Assembly (NCBI GenBank): GCA_034189755.1
Contig: JAXIHJ010000125.1
Span: forward strand, 1-11,148
DNA: 11,148 nucleotides
Direction of reading: 5' to 3'
From: JAXIHJ01 sp034189755
GTDB taxonomy: Bacteria > Planctomycetota > Phycisphaerae > SM23-33
Part shown: one piece after another, positions 1-7,298 of the stretch
How the letters are laid out: each line of letters begins with the position of its first letter
Numbering within the stretch: the first letter of the stretch is position 1
Program-made: the position numbers and the translations under genes
Notes under the pieces: generated by a model
Seen by the model: the letters and a program-made list of their open reading frames with translations, nothing else
Databases searched by the model: none
Told to the model about the DNA's origin: nothing

Positions 1-15
1 CGAGAAGCAAGTCCG

Positions 16-104
16 AAATCCGAATTTCGAAATCCCTGCCTGCCTCCGGCACCCGCCCACCTGCGGAAGGCAGGAGGGGATTTAGGGTTTCGGTATTCGG
101 ATTT
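16..104. repeat. Imperfect long inverted repeat in the leader of pgpH
   Basis: The left arm (16-36) and right arm (77-104) are partly complementary. AAATCCGAAT at 16-25 pairs with ATTCGGATTT at 95-104, AAATCCC at 30-36 pairs with GGGATTT at 77-83, and the inner CCTGCCT at 39-45 pairs with AGGCAGG at 68-74. The octamer CGAAATCC also occurs twice directly, at 14-21 and 28-35. The whole could fold into one long bulged hairpin. It resembles a small dispersed palindromic element (REP- or MITE-like), but one copy cannot show that. It has no coding potential. Confidence 0.55.
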
Positions 105-106
105 GA

Positions 107-126
107 GTTGCGGTTTTTGCCGCAAC
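107..126 (+). promoter_or_regulatory. Perfect 7-bp hairpin just upstream of the pgpH start
   Basis: GTTGCGG (107-113) and CCGCAAC (120-126) are perfect inverted repeats around a 6-nt loop, TTTTTG. The stem ends 7 nt before the ATG at 134 and covers the place where a Shine-Dalgarno site would lie; no purine-rich SD is visible there. In RNA it could limit ribosome access, or translation may start without an SD. No T-tract follows the stem, so it does not look like a terminator. The regulatory role is inference. Confidence 0.4.
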
Positions 127-133
127 GTAGACC

Positions 134-2440
134 ATGTGGCCATTTAAGAAAAAAGTTCGTCAGCGTCGCCTGGAGGTTCGCAAGAACATCCCGGCGGCCG
201 AGTTGTCGCACTGGCAGCGGCTGCGGCAGGCCGGCGGGGTCGGTCCTGCCTTGCTGGCGGCGGCGTTATACGTCGTCCTGGTGCTGCTGGACGTCTGGCC
301 GGTCGATCCTTTTCCATACCGCCGCGGGCAGTACGTTCCGAGGGAGATACACTCCCGGTTGACGTTCAAGGTTCCCTCGGACTTGCGCAAGGCCGAGGCG
401 ATACAAAGAGCCGAAGGCTCCACGCCGGCGACGTTCCAGGTGAACGGGCCGCTTCTGGATGAAATCACGGGTACGCTGAAGGCCCTTCCCGGTCGCCTCA
501 AGGCCACCACTCAGCCGGCGGACCTGGCTGATACGCTGAAGAAGCAGTTCGCCCTCACCGGCACCGACTCGCTGGCGGCCTGGCGCCGACTGGCGTCGCC
601 GGGCTACATCCAGGCTTATGAAAAGCTCATCCGCCGACTGAGAGCGCAGCTTGGCCAGACCCCGATCGTCAAGCAGGAGGCCTACTTCGCCCAACAGCAG
701 AGAACCGCCACGGAGATCATACTGGCCGACGGGCAGGGGAAGGCGGGCAGAAACATCGGAGAATTGATACCTCTTAGCCATGCCGAACGTGTCCAAGCCG
801 AAGTCCGCCGGCTGGCGGGCTTGTTCGCCCCGCCGATTAGAGGCGGCGTCCAGACGTACCTCGCCGGCATGCTTCAAAGTCGGCCCACGTATCTGTACGA
901 CCAGAAGACTACGCAGCAGGACATTTACGGGGCCAAGCGCGCCATTGAGGCGAACCCGCCCGATGAGGTGTACGACGTCTACGCCGCCGGCGCGGTGCTT
1001 GCCCGCGGCAGCCGGCGAACGGAACATGAAGGCAGGAAGGTTGTCGGTCTCGGCCGCGACGAACTGAACCTGCTCAGGGCCGAACACCAGGCCTACCGTA
1101 TCGCCCAGCAGGCCAACAGGCCCTGGCTGCTGAGCGGGCGGTTTCTCGGGCGGGCAGGCATCCTGCTGCTGGCGGTGCTGGTGTTGTGCTTCTACATCGT
1201 GCACTACCAGCCGCGAATCGTGAAGAAACCCTGGCGGGCATTCGCCATCGTAGCCGTCATGAGCCTGATGCTCACACTGAGCAAAGCAATGAGCCATGCG
1301 GGACTGAATCCTTACATGGCTATCTGGCCGGTTATAACGGTTGCGATTATCATCACCATTGCCTATGACCAGCGATTCGCGCTGGCGATGGGTATGATGT
1401 TCGCACTGCTGGTGGCGTTTCAGATGCGTACCGATCCTGTCGTGCTGGCGGTTCTGCTGGCCGGCGTAGTAGCGAGCGTTTTTCAGCTCCACGAAATTCG
1501 CACGCGGAGCAAGCTGATCGAGGTCGGCGGTGTTACTGCCGTCATCGTCGCGGTGGTGGTCTGGGTGGGGGCACTGGCTACGGCTGTGCCCTGGCGATTC
1601 GCCCTTACCGACAGCCTGTGGGCCGCGGGCTTTGCGATGCTGGTGGGCCTTGGGGTCCAGGGGTTCCTGCCGCTGGTCGAGCGGGTGTTCCGCATCGCCA
1701 CGAGCATGACGCTGCTGGAATGGTGCGACGCGTCCAGACCTCTGCTGAGACGCCTGGCGATGGAGGCGCCCGGCACCTATAACCATTCGCTTCAGCTTGG
1801 CACGATGTGCGAGACCGCCGCCGAAGCCATCGGCGCCAGGGGGCTGCTGGCGCGGGTCGGGGCCTACTATCACGACATCGGAAAAATCAACAAGCCGGAC
1901 TACTTCATCGAGAACCAGGCCGGTTCGCCCTCCAGGCATTCCAAACTTTCGCCGGCTATGAGCCTGCTGATTATCATCGGGCACGTCAAGGACGGGCTGG
2001 AGCTGGCCCGCGAGTACGGCCTGCCGCGAGTACTCCACGAGTTCATAACAGCACATCATGGCACTACACTGGTGCAGTATTTCTACCAGGCAGCCGCCAA
2101 GCAGCGCAAGGCCGATTCCGGCAAGGCGCCGGACGACGTGGAGTTCCGCTATCCGGGGCCTAAGCCTCAATCAAGGGAGGCCGCGATTCTCATGCTCGCC
2201 GACGCCGCCGAATCGTCGGTCCGGTCCATGTCCGACCCCACGCCGCCGCGCATCGAGAACCAGGTCCACACCATGGTCAGCCACAGGCTGATGGACGGCC
2301 AGCTTGACGAGTGCGACTTGACGCTCAGCCAAGTCCACCAGATCGAGACCTCGCTGGTCAAGAGCCTGTGCGGCATCTACCATGCCCGCATCTCCTACCC
2401 GACCCCGCCACAGGAAAAACCATCCGCCGCTGAAAAATAG
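134..2440 (+). CDS. pgpH: PgpH-like 7TM-HD cyclic-di-AMP phosphodiesterase
   Basis: A 768-residue membrane protein with the full architecture of the PgpH/YqfF family, known in Firmicutes to hydrolyse the second messenger c-di-AMP to pApA. A first membrane helix lies at about residues 36-56 and a large outside (7TMR-HDED type) domain at about 58-335. Several more helices follow at about 337-535, then a cytoplasmic HD domain at about 545-750. Metal-binding and catalytic motifs are present: H551 in TYNHS, H580-D581 in YHDIGK, H641-H642 in AHHG, and D690 in ADAAES. The start at 134 gives a basic cytoplasmic N-terminus (MWPFKKK) before the first helix, but no clear SD precedes it. The 3' end overlaps the convergent glycosyltransferase gene by 46 bp. 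The substrate is inferred from the family; related HD enzymes use other nucleotides. Confidence 0.88.
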   Translation: MWPFKKKVRQRRLEVRKNIPAAELSHWQRLRQAGGVGPALLAAALYVVLVLLDVWPVDPFPYRRGQYVPREIHSRLTFKVPSDLRKAEAIQRAEGSTPATFQVNGPLLDEITGTLKALPGRLKATTQPADLADTLKKQFALTGTDSLAAWRRLASPGYIQAYEKLIRRLRAQLGQTPIVKQEAYFAQQQRTATEIILADGQGKAGRNIGELIPLSHAERVQAEVRRLAGLFAPPIRGGVQTYLAGMLQSRPTYLYDQKTTQQDIYGAKRAIEANPPDEVYDVYAAGAVLARGSRRTEHEGRKVVGLGRDELNLLRAEHQAYRIAQQANRPWLLSGRFLGRAGILLLAVLVLCFYIVHYQPRIVKKPWRAFAIVAVMSLMLTLSKAMSHAGLNPYMAIWPVITVAIIITIAYDQRFALAMGMMFALLVAFQMRTDPVVLAVLLAGVVASVFQLHEIRTRSKLIEVGGVTAVIVAVVVWVGALATAVPWRFALTDSLWAAGFAMLVGLGVQGFLPLVERVFRIATSMTLLEWCDASRPLLRRLAMEAPGTYNHSLQLGTMCETAAEAIGARGLLARVGAYYHDIGKINKPDYFIENQAGSPSRHSKLSPAMSLLIIIGHVKDGLELAREYGLPRVLHEFITAHHGTTLVQYFYQAAAKQRKADSGKAPDDVEFRYPGPKPQSREAAILMLADAAESSVRSMSDPTPPRIENQVHTMVSHRLMDGQLDECDLTLSQVHQIETSLVKSLCGIYHARISYPTPPQEKPSAAEK

Positions 2441-3960
2441 GGTTTTTCGGTCTTTCGCAGAGCCACGGCCAACATCACCGCCGCAATCAGCATCAGCGCG
2501 AAGTGGTAGAACACCGGCCCATAAGCCTCGACAATGTCGCCGGAGGCATGTACGCCCGCGGCGTCCAGGCCAGCCAAGCGGGCAATCAGCTCCACGACCC
2601 CGCTGCCACTAAGCCAGACGGCCAGGCCGGCCGGAATCATCACGGCCACAGCCGCGACTCGCAGCCGGCGCGAAACCCGGCCATAGGTAATCGCATACCA
2701 CAGGCCCAGGCTCGCCGGCAGCAGAACGGCTGAGTGATGGTCCCAGGTCCGTTGGTTCAGCAGCATCATGCCCAGCAGAACCAGTCCGTAGTGCAGCATT
2801 CGCCTGCCATCGTCGCGCCCCGGCCTGCGCCAGCCGACGGCCCAGGCTATCGCCGCTACAATCGCCAACTGCAAGATGCGAACGATTATCTTGAGCACCC
2901 CCGGCGAGACCGCCACGAAAGTAATCCATTGGAATTTTTTCTGGGCCTCATAGGGGTTCTCATCCGGCCCCCAGAAGATATTGCCCGGCGGCCCGGCCAG
3001 GAAATAACGAGCCATCACGCCCGAAAGCGACTGATTTATGTGCTCCGGGTACCAGTCGCCCCGGATGAGTCCAGGCAGGATGAGGTTGTTCAGCCAGGTG
3101 TCGGTCAGTTCGACATAGCGTCCAGGCCCGACGGCCGCCAGCGGCACCGCCACGGCAAAGAACACCATCGCCACAGCCGCCCCGCCCAGCAGCTTCCAGT
3201 TCCGCTGGTACAGCCAGTACAGCACGAACAGCGCCGGCGTCATCTTCAGGCATATAGCCGCCGCAAGGGCCGCCCCGGCCGAAGTGTCCCGCCCGCTGCG
3301 GTACAGCCAAAGGTGCAGAACCACGGCGCCCAGCACGAACGTGTTGGTGTTGCCGTGCTGAATGTCGCCGATGATGCACTTCATCGACCAGACCAGCGAC
3401 AGTGCCAACACCCAGCCTGCCATTCGATGCCCGCGATGGTTCGCCAGACGGACCGCCATCCAAAGCGTGCCTGCAAGCACCGCCAGCTTCAGAAGGTTGA
3501 ACGACAGCGCCATCGCCCAGACGGGCATGTATGCAAACGGCGTCAGCAGGACAACCACCAGCGGCATGTTCGGATGCATGCGGACCGGTACCTGCTCCGG
3601 CGGCAGGTGCGCGTAAGGTCTGTCGCCGGCGGGTATGGCCTCGTAGATGTTACGGCCCTGCCAGAGCTGGCGGACGGCCTGCCGCCAGCGGCCTACGGCG
3701 CCCTTGTGGCTCTTGGGCCGGACGGGGCCGCAGGCCAGGGCATCCGCCCGCGTCCAGTCCGGGTGGGACCGGTCGAACGCCTCGGCCTTGCGGAGGCTTT
3801 TCATCGTGCCCAGTTGAAACTGCATCACCGGCGCTATGAGCGCCGCAGCCAGCGCAATGCCGACAGCCACACGTACCGCGGCAATCCGGCGGCGGCCGGC
3901 GACCGGCGGCGAAAAAACCACCGGCAGCGACCAGCCAGGCTTGTCTTTGCCTTCTGCCAT
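2395..3960 (-). CDS. GT87-type polyprenyl-phosphate-dependent glycosyltransferase (DUF2029-like), multi-pass membrane protein
   Basis: A 521-residue polytopic membrane protein that reads like the GT-C fold family GT87 (PimE-like mannosyltransferases), which move a sugar from a lipid-phosphate donor outside the membrane. Visible family features are a first helix at about 26-47, a long outside loop with GRNIYEAI at 102-109, and HPNMPLVVVLLTP at 129-141. GDIQHGNTN (198-206) matches the usual GQxN segment. LKMTPALF (238-245), NQSL (309-312) and a late RTWDHHS before the last helices also fit. The start at 3960 (ATG) puts a short basic tail before the first helix; another ATG lies nine codons upstream at 3987, and neither has a good SD. 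It lies opposite to pgpH and ybeY and separates them. Acceptor and sugar cannot be told from sequence. Confidence 0.78.
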   Translation of the reverse strand: MAEGKDKPGWSLPVVFSPPVAGRRRIAAVRVAVGIALAAALIAPVMQFQLGTMKSLRKAEAFDRSHPDWTRADALACGPVRPKSHKGAVGRWRQAVRQLWQGRNIYEAIPAGDRPYAHLPPEQVPVRMHPNMPLVVVLLTPFAYMPVWAMALSFNLLKLAVLAGTLWMAVRLANHRGHRMAGWVLALSLVWSMKCIIGDIQHGNTNTFVLGAVVLHLWLYRSGRDTSAGAALAAAICLKMTPALFVLYWLYQRNWKLLGGAAVAMVFFAVAVPLAAVGPGRYVELTDTWLNNLILPGLIRGDWYPEHINQSLSGVMARYFLAGPPGNIFWGPDENPYEAQKKFQWITFVAVSPGVLKIIVRILQLAIVAAIAWAVGWRRPGRDDGRRMLHYGLVLLGMMLLNQRTWDHHSAVLLPASLGLWYAITYGRVSRRLRVAAVAVMIPAGLAVWLSGSGVVELIARLAGLDAAGVHASGDIVEAYGPVFYHFALMLIAAVMLAVALRKTEKPYFSAADGFSCGGVG

Positions 3961-4026
3961 GATGGAACAATGTACACGCCACAACATACTTTTTACAACG
4001 ACGAGCCGGGCTGATACGCTTGAGAC
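3961..4026. promoter_or_regulatory. Divergent spacer between the GT87 gene and ybeY with weak promoter-like boxes
   Basis: This 66-bp spacer must serve both divergent genes unless one is read through from afar. On the minus strand TTGTAA (3993-3998) and TACATT (3969-3974) are 18 bp apart, so close to the ATG at 3960 that the transcript would be nearly leaderless. On the plus strand TTTACA (3992-3997) is followed by GATACG (4013-4018) at a short 15-bp spacing, ahead of ybeY. Both matches are weak, and the -35-like boxes overlap. Confidence 0.25.
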
Positions 4027-4500
4027 ATGACGACGGCAGGAAAAAAAGCCCCGAAACTTCTGATCTCCAATACCAGCCGGGCCATGCGCATCCCGCGCAA
4101 GAGGCTGAACCGTCTGGTGGCGTTCGTAGCCGAGCGGGAAGCGGCAGCGATCTCGGAAGTTGACCTGGCCATAGTAACCCGTCGCGAGATAGCCAAACTT
4201 AACCGCATTTACCTCGGCCGGCCGGGCGCAACCGATGTGTTGAGCTTCGATTTGTCCGATCCGGAGGCAGCCGGCATCTCCGGACAGATCGTTGTCTGCG
4301 CCGACGTGGCGGCCCAGCGGGCACGCTCCCGGCGCGCCGGGACAGGCCCGCAGCGAGAGCTGATGCTCTACGTCGTCCACGGCCTGCTGCACCTGATGGG
4401 CTACGACGACACCTCCGCCCGCGCCGCAGCCTGCATGCACGCACGCGAAGATGAAATCCTTAACGAGTTCACCCGCACTCAAGCAAAATGCTGCCCGTAG
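4027..4500 (+). CDS. ybeY: YbeY, endoribonuclease for rRNA maturation and ribosome quality control
   Basis: A 157-residue protein, close to the family's usual length (E. coli has 155), with the YbeY core. LNRIYL (58-63) runs into TDVLSFD (69-75), then GQIVVCADVA (86-95), and the metal-site segment HGLLHLMGYDD lies at 118-128. YbeY is a zinc-dependent RNase in the cytosol, needed for 16S rRNA 3'-end processing and ribosome quality control. Two key positions differ from E. coli: the third zinc ligand (His124 there) is Asp128 here, and the residue aligned with Arg59 is Leu63. His118 and His122 are kept. The start at 4027 has no strong SD. The last 22 bp overlap the convergent comF gene. pgpH lies upstream on the same strand, as in many genomes, but an opposite-strand glycosyltransferase comes between them. 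Confidence 0.9.
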   Translation: MTTAGKKAPKLLISNTSRAMRIPRKRLNRLVAFVAEREAAAISEVDLAIVTRREIAKLNRIYLGRPGATDVLSFDLSDPEAAGISGQIVVCADVAAQRARSRRAGTGPQRELMLYVVHGLLHLMGYDDTSARAAACMHAREDEILNEFTRTQAKCCP

Positions 4501-5249
4501 GCCGTGGGCGGTTCGCTCTTGGCTACCACGGCCAGGCACACACGCGCCGCGCCGGCCTTCAGCAGCGTTCCGGCGGCTTCGTTGGCCGTCGCGCCGGTAG
4601 TGGTTACGTCGTCTATCAGCAGCACGTTCGCGCCGGCGATGCTATCGGCCCGCCTTACGGCGAACGCGCCGCGGACATTTTGAATTCGCCGGGAGCGAGG
4701 CAGGTATGCCTGAGGCGGCGTGTGGCGGATGCGGATCAGTTCATCGCCGGCGGGCAGCTTCAGTTGGCCGGCTACGGCTTTGGCGAGGGTCGCTGCATGG
4801 TCGGTGCCTCTTACCAGCCGGCGCCGCCAGTGCATCGGCACGGCCAGTGCAAGGTCGAACGATTCATCGCGGCATTGCCCGGCGACGGCCTGGCCCAGCA
4901 GCCGGCCCAGCCGGCGGCGCATCATGTCCCGGCGGTGATATTTCAAATCGCGGATGACGCCGCGAAGCGGGTCGTGGTACGGCCCCAGCCTGACCGTGCG
5001 GGCGAAGCGAGGCAGCGTCGTCGGGCAGCCCGCGCAGCCATCGTCGCGGACGGGGATGTTAGGCCCGACGGTCGCACCGCACCGCCGGCAGTACGGCAGC
5101 GACACCAGCGAAAGCAGCATCCGGTTACACCGCCGGCACAGGCCGTCCGCCGCTTCGGGGGCCGAGCCGCAGGCCGGGCACACCACGGGCAGCAGCAGGT
5201 CCGCCAGGCCAGCGGCGCAGTCGGTGAGTGTTTGAAAAATTGTCGCCAT
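4479..5249 (-). CDS. comF: ComF-family phosphoribosyltransferase-like protein with zinc-finger N-terminus
   Basis: A 256-residue protein of the ComF/GntX family. The N-terminal part has four CxxC pairs (C24/C27, C38/C41, C54/C57, C72/C75), expected to bind zinc. The rest is a type I phosphoribosyltransferase domain: VPMHWRRRLVRGTDHA (137-152), the QxxLxRxxRxxNVRGAF-like stretch at 180-196, and the PRPP loop LLIDDVTTTGAT at 210-221. In competent bacteria ComF works in uptake of transforming single-stranded DNA; elsewhere the role is open. The ATG at 5249 is chosen because GGAAG lies about 8 nt upstream on the coding strand. A GTG three codons earlier (5258) would overlap the upstream stop as GTGA but sits on top of that SD. 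The upstream gene ends at 5255, so the two are probably cotranscribed and translationally coupled. Confidence 0.87.
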   Translation of the reverse strand: MATIFQTLTDCAAGLADLLLPVVCPACGSAPEAADGLCRRCNRMLLSLVSLPYCRRCGATVGPNIPVRDDGCAGCPTTLPRFARTVRLGPYHDPLRGVIRDLKYHRRDMMRRRLGRLLGQAVAGQCRDESFDLALAVPMHWRRRLVRGTDHAATLAKAVAGQLKLPAGDELIRIRHTPPQAYLPRSRRIQNVRGAFAVRRADSIAGANVLLIDDVTTTGATANEAAGTLLKAGAARVCLAVVAKSEPPTAYGQHFA

Positions 5250-5254
5250 CTTCG

Positions 5255-7171
5255 TCACTTCCGCCGGCGCAGGCCAGGCTGAACCTCAGCGCGGCGGATT
5301 GCATAGAAATCACGCAGTATGCGCACCTGCCAGAGGCGCAGCGCCCGGTCCGCCGCTACGTCCACCGGCGGCAGGTCCGCAGCCAGCTCGGCCAGCACGT
5401 CCGCGAGGCCCTTTTCCACCAGCAGGAACTCGGAGTCTTCCAGGCTCAACTGCGGGTTCCACAGCAGCCAGTCCAGCGCCTTGCGGTCGCCGGCGGCGAG
5501 GATAGCTGTAACGACCCGCCGCTGCGGAAACTCGCCCGTGCCCAGAAGTTCGTGGACCGGCTGGCGATAGTTTTCCCGGCCCAGGATCAACAGCGCGCAT
5601 CGATACGCACCGGCGACGTAGAAGTCGTCCTCGCCACCGAGCCGGCCGCCGACAAGGCGGCTGTGAATCCGCTCGGCGGCCCAATCGGCCTGCTCGTCGT
5701 CCGAGGCCGAAAGCGCCAGCAGCATCGCACCCGCAGAGCGCACGTTGTCGTTGTACTGCCGCACAGCCGCCTCGCTGTTTGGCGCCGGCAGCATCAGTTT
5801 TGCAAGCTCGAACGCCTCGGCCGGCCTGTCGCCGGCAAGCCGCCAGGCAAGGTAGTCTCCCGGCAGCGTGGAACGGCAGCCTGCGACGTCCATGATGAAC
5901 TCACCGGCCAGCGGTGTCTCAAGCCGCCACAGGGCCGCTGCCGCCTGCGCCGAGGCCACCGGCGCAGCCGGGTGCACCGCCCCCTGCCTGAGTGTCTTAA
6001 TGCACTCGGCGCGGCTGGGCGGGTTGAACTCCGGCGGCTGAGGCATATCCGCCTGCTCGCCGAGCAGTTCGGCCGCCGCGACGAGCATGTGCTGCCAGTA
6101 CGGCCCCCATAGCCGCCGGCAGATGCCGTTGGCCTCGCGGCGCACGGGCAGTTTAAGCTCAGAGGCGAACCGGATCGCCGCAAGCACCTGAGATTCATCC
6201 GGCGATTTTTCGCCTTCGGCTGCGGCCTTCAGCACCGACCTGGCGGCGGGGCCGGCTTCGGCGATGCCGAGCCTGGCTGCCGCGAGTATGGCCGGCGCCG
6301 GCGGATGCACACCCGCCTGCTGCGACCGGCGAATGACATCCATCACCGCACCAGACGCCCCGTCGCCCGCTAGCATCGCAGCCACGTGAAGCAGCCTGTC
6401 CCGAAGCAGGCTGTCTTTTGCGGAGGCGATTCGCCCGGGCAGTATAGTTGCAGCCCGTTCCGCATCCAGGGCCGCCAGTGCGTAGGCGGCGGCGGAAACC
6501 AGCTCGGTGTCATCGTCGCCAGTCAGAATTTCAAGGGCTTTTTCTCCGGCGGCATCCCGACCGGCTATGCCGCCCGCCAGCAGCGCAGCCGACGCCACGG
6601 CCGAATCCTCGTCGCCGAGCAGTTCGGCCAGGGCCGCGTCATCGCCGAGCCTGGCCGCCAGCGTCGCCGCCAGTGCGCGGACCGCAGGCAACTTATCGGT
6701 CTCCGCCAGCGCCAGCGACCGCCGGATGTAACGGTTGTCCCGCCCTGACAGCAGCACCTGTGAAAGGGCCGTCCTGCGGACAAAAGCGTCGTCGCCGGCG
6801 GGCCGCGGCGCGGCGATCTCTATCGCACGCATGCGGTCGACCTGCAGCGGGTCGCGCCGCGGAGTGTCGAACCGGCCCAGGTTTCGCAGCACCGCGACGA
6901 TACTGCTGAAGCGCAGGTCACTGTCGGTTTTCATCGCGTTTTCGAGCCGGCTGACCGTTTGCGGCGACCGCTTCGCCGCGGCCGTCGCACGCAAAATGGC
7001 AACGGTCCGCCTGGTCAGGTTCTCGCTGCCCAATGCGCGGATCAACAGGTAATCGTTGATACACGGATACAGCAGCACAGCCGTAATGACCCCGACCAGA
7101 ACCGCCATCGACAGCGTAAGGACCCTCCGCTGCCAGGGATGTTTGCGAAAGTGGTAAGTAATCGGATTCAT
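5255..7171 (-). CDS. Membrane-anchored HEAT-like alpha-repeat protein, function unknown
   Basis: A 638-residue protein I cannot assign to a named family. A short basic N-terminus (KHPWQRR) is followed by one strong hydrophobic helix at about residues 17-40. The remainder is rich in Ala and Leu in helical-hairpin style, with stretches such as AVRALAATLAARLGDD and AVASAALLAGG that read like HEAT or PBS-lyase-type repeats. No catalytic motif stands out. Such repeat rods usually act as protein-binding scaffolds; with the anchor, the bulk would lie outside the membrane or in the periplasm. ATG 7171 is preferred over an in-frame TTG at 7210 because it puts a typical basic tail right before the helix; neither has a good SD. 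Its stop overlaps the possible GTG start of comF, which implies one transcript. The functional link to ComF is unknown. Confidence 0.7.
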   Translation of the reverse strand: MNPITYHFRKHPWQRRVLTLSMAVLVGVITAVLLYPCINDYLLIRALGSENLTRRTVAILRATAAAKRSPQTVSRLENAMKTDSDLRFSSIVAVLRNLGRFDTPRRDPLQVDRMRAIEIAAPRPAGDDAFVRRTALSQVLLSGRDNRYIRRSLALAETDKLPAVRALAATLAARLGDDAALAELLGDEDSAVASAALLAGGIAGRDAAGEKALEILTGDDDTELVSAAAYALAALDAERAATILPGRIASAKDSLLRDRLLHVAAMLAGDGASGAVMDVIRRSQQAGVHPPAPAILAAARLGIAEAGPAARSVLKAAAEGEKSPDESQVLAAIRFASELKLPVRREANGICRRLWGPYWQHMLVAAAELLGEQADMPQPPEFNPPSRAECIKTLRQGAVHPAAPVASAQAAAALWRLETPLAGEFIMDVAGCRSTLPGDYLAWRLAGDRPAEAFELAKLMLPAPNSEAAVRQYNDNVRSAGAMLLALSASDDEQADWAAERIHSRLVGGRLGGEDDFYVAGAYRCALLILGRENYRQPVHELLGTGEFPQRRVVTAILAAGDRKALDWLLWNPQLSLEDSEFLLVEKGLADVLAELAADLPPVDVAADRALRLWQVRILRDFYAIRRAEVQPGLRRRK

Positions 7172-7243
7172 ACGACCGGCAGTGTATGGCGGCGACCCAG
7201 ACCGCGCCAAGGGCGCTAATGGCGATCGGCGGCCCCCAGACGG

Positions 7244-7272
7244 TTGGAAATTTCGTCTCCAGAGGCTACAAT
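7244..7272 (+). promoter_or_regulatory. Sigma-70-type promoter for fumC
   Basis: TTGGAA (7244-7249) and TACAAT (7267-7272) are separated by exactly 17 bp, and each is close to consensus (TTGACA, TATAAT). Transcription would begin near 7279, giving a leader of about 20 nt that still contains the fumC SD. It lies in the 127-bp divergent spacer (7172-7298); I see no equally good promoter there for the HEAT-like gene on the other strand. Confidence 0.6.
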
Positions 7273-7285
7273 CACTGGTCTAAAC

Positions 7286-7290
7286 AAGGA
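7286..7290 (+). promoter_or_regulatory. Shine-Dalgarno site of fumC
   Basis: AAGGA lies 8 nt before the ATG at 7299 and fixes that start. The next in-frame ATG, ten codons on, has no comparable site. Confidence 0.65.
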
Positions 7291-7298
7291 CCGCTATC

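Noticed and set aside
266..2170. Long minus-strand open frame of 634 codons opposite pgpH
   Set aside because: It is rich in His, Arg, Gln and Pro, has no recognisable motif, and is a GC-driven shadow of the clear 7TM-HD gene.
2734..4014. Plus-strand open frame of 426 codons opposite the glycosyltransferase gene
   Set aside because: Biased composition (Arg, Gln, His, Pro) without domains; the minus strand shows a coherent multi-helix family protein.
3961..4539. Upstream extension of the glycosyltransferase frame to 4539
   Set aside because: The added stretch is antisense to ybeY and has no membrane or family features; the protein begins sensibly at 3960 or 3987.
4488..6112. Plus-strand open frames at 4488-5282 and 5228-6112
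   Set aside because: Both lie opposite comF and the HEAT-like gene, with shadow-type composition and no motif.
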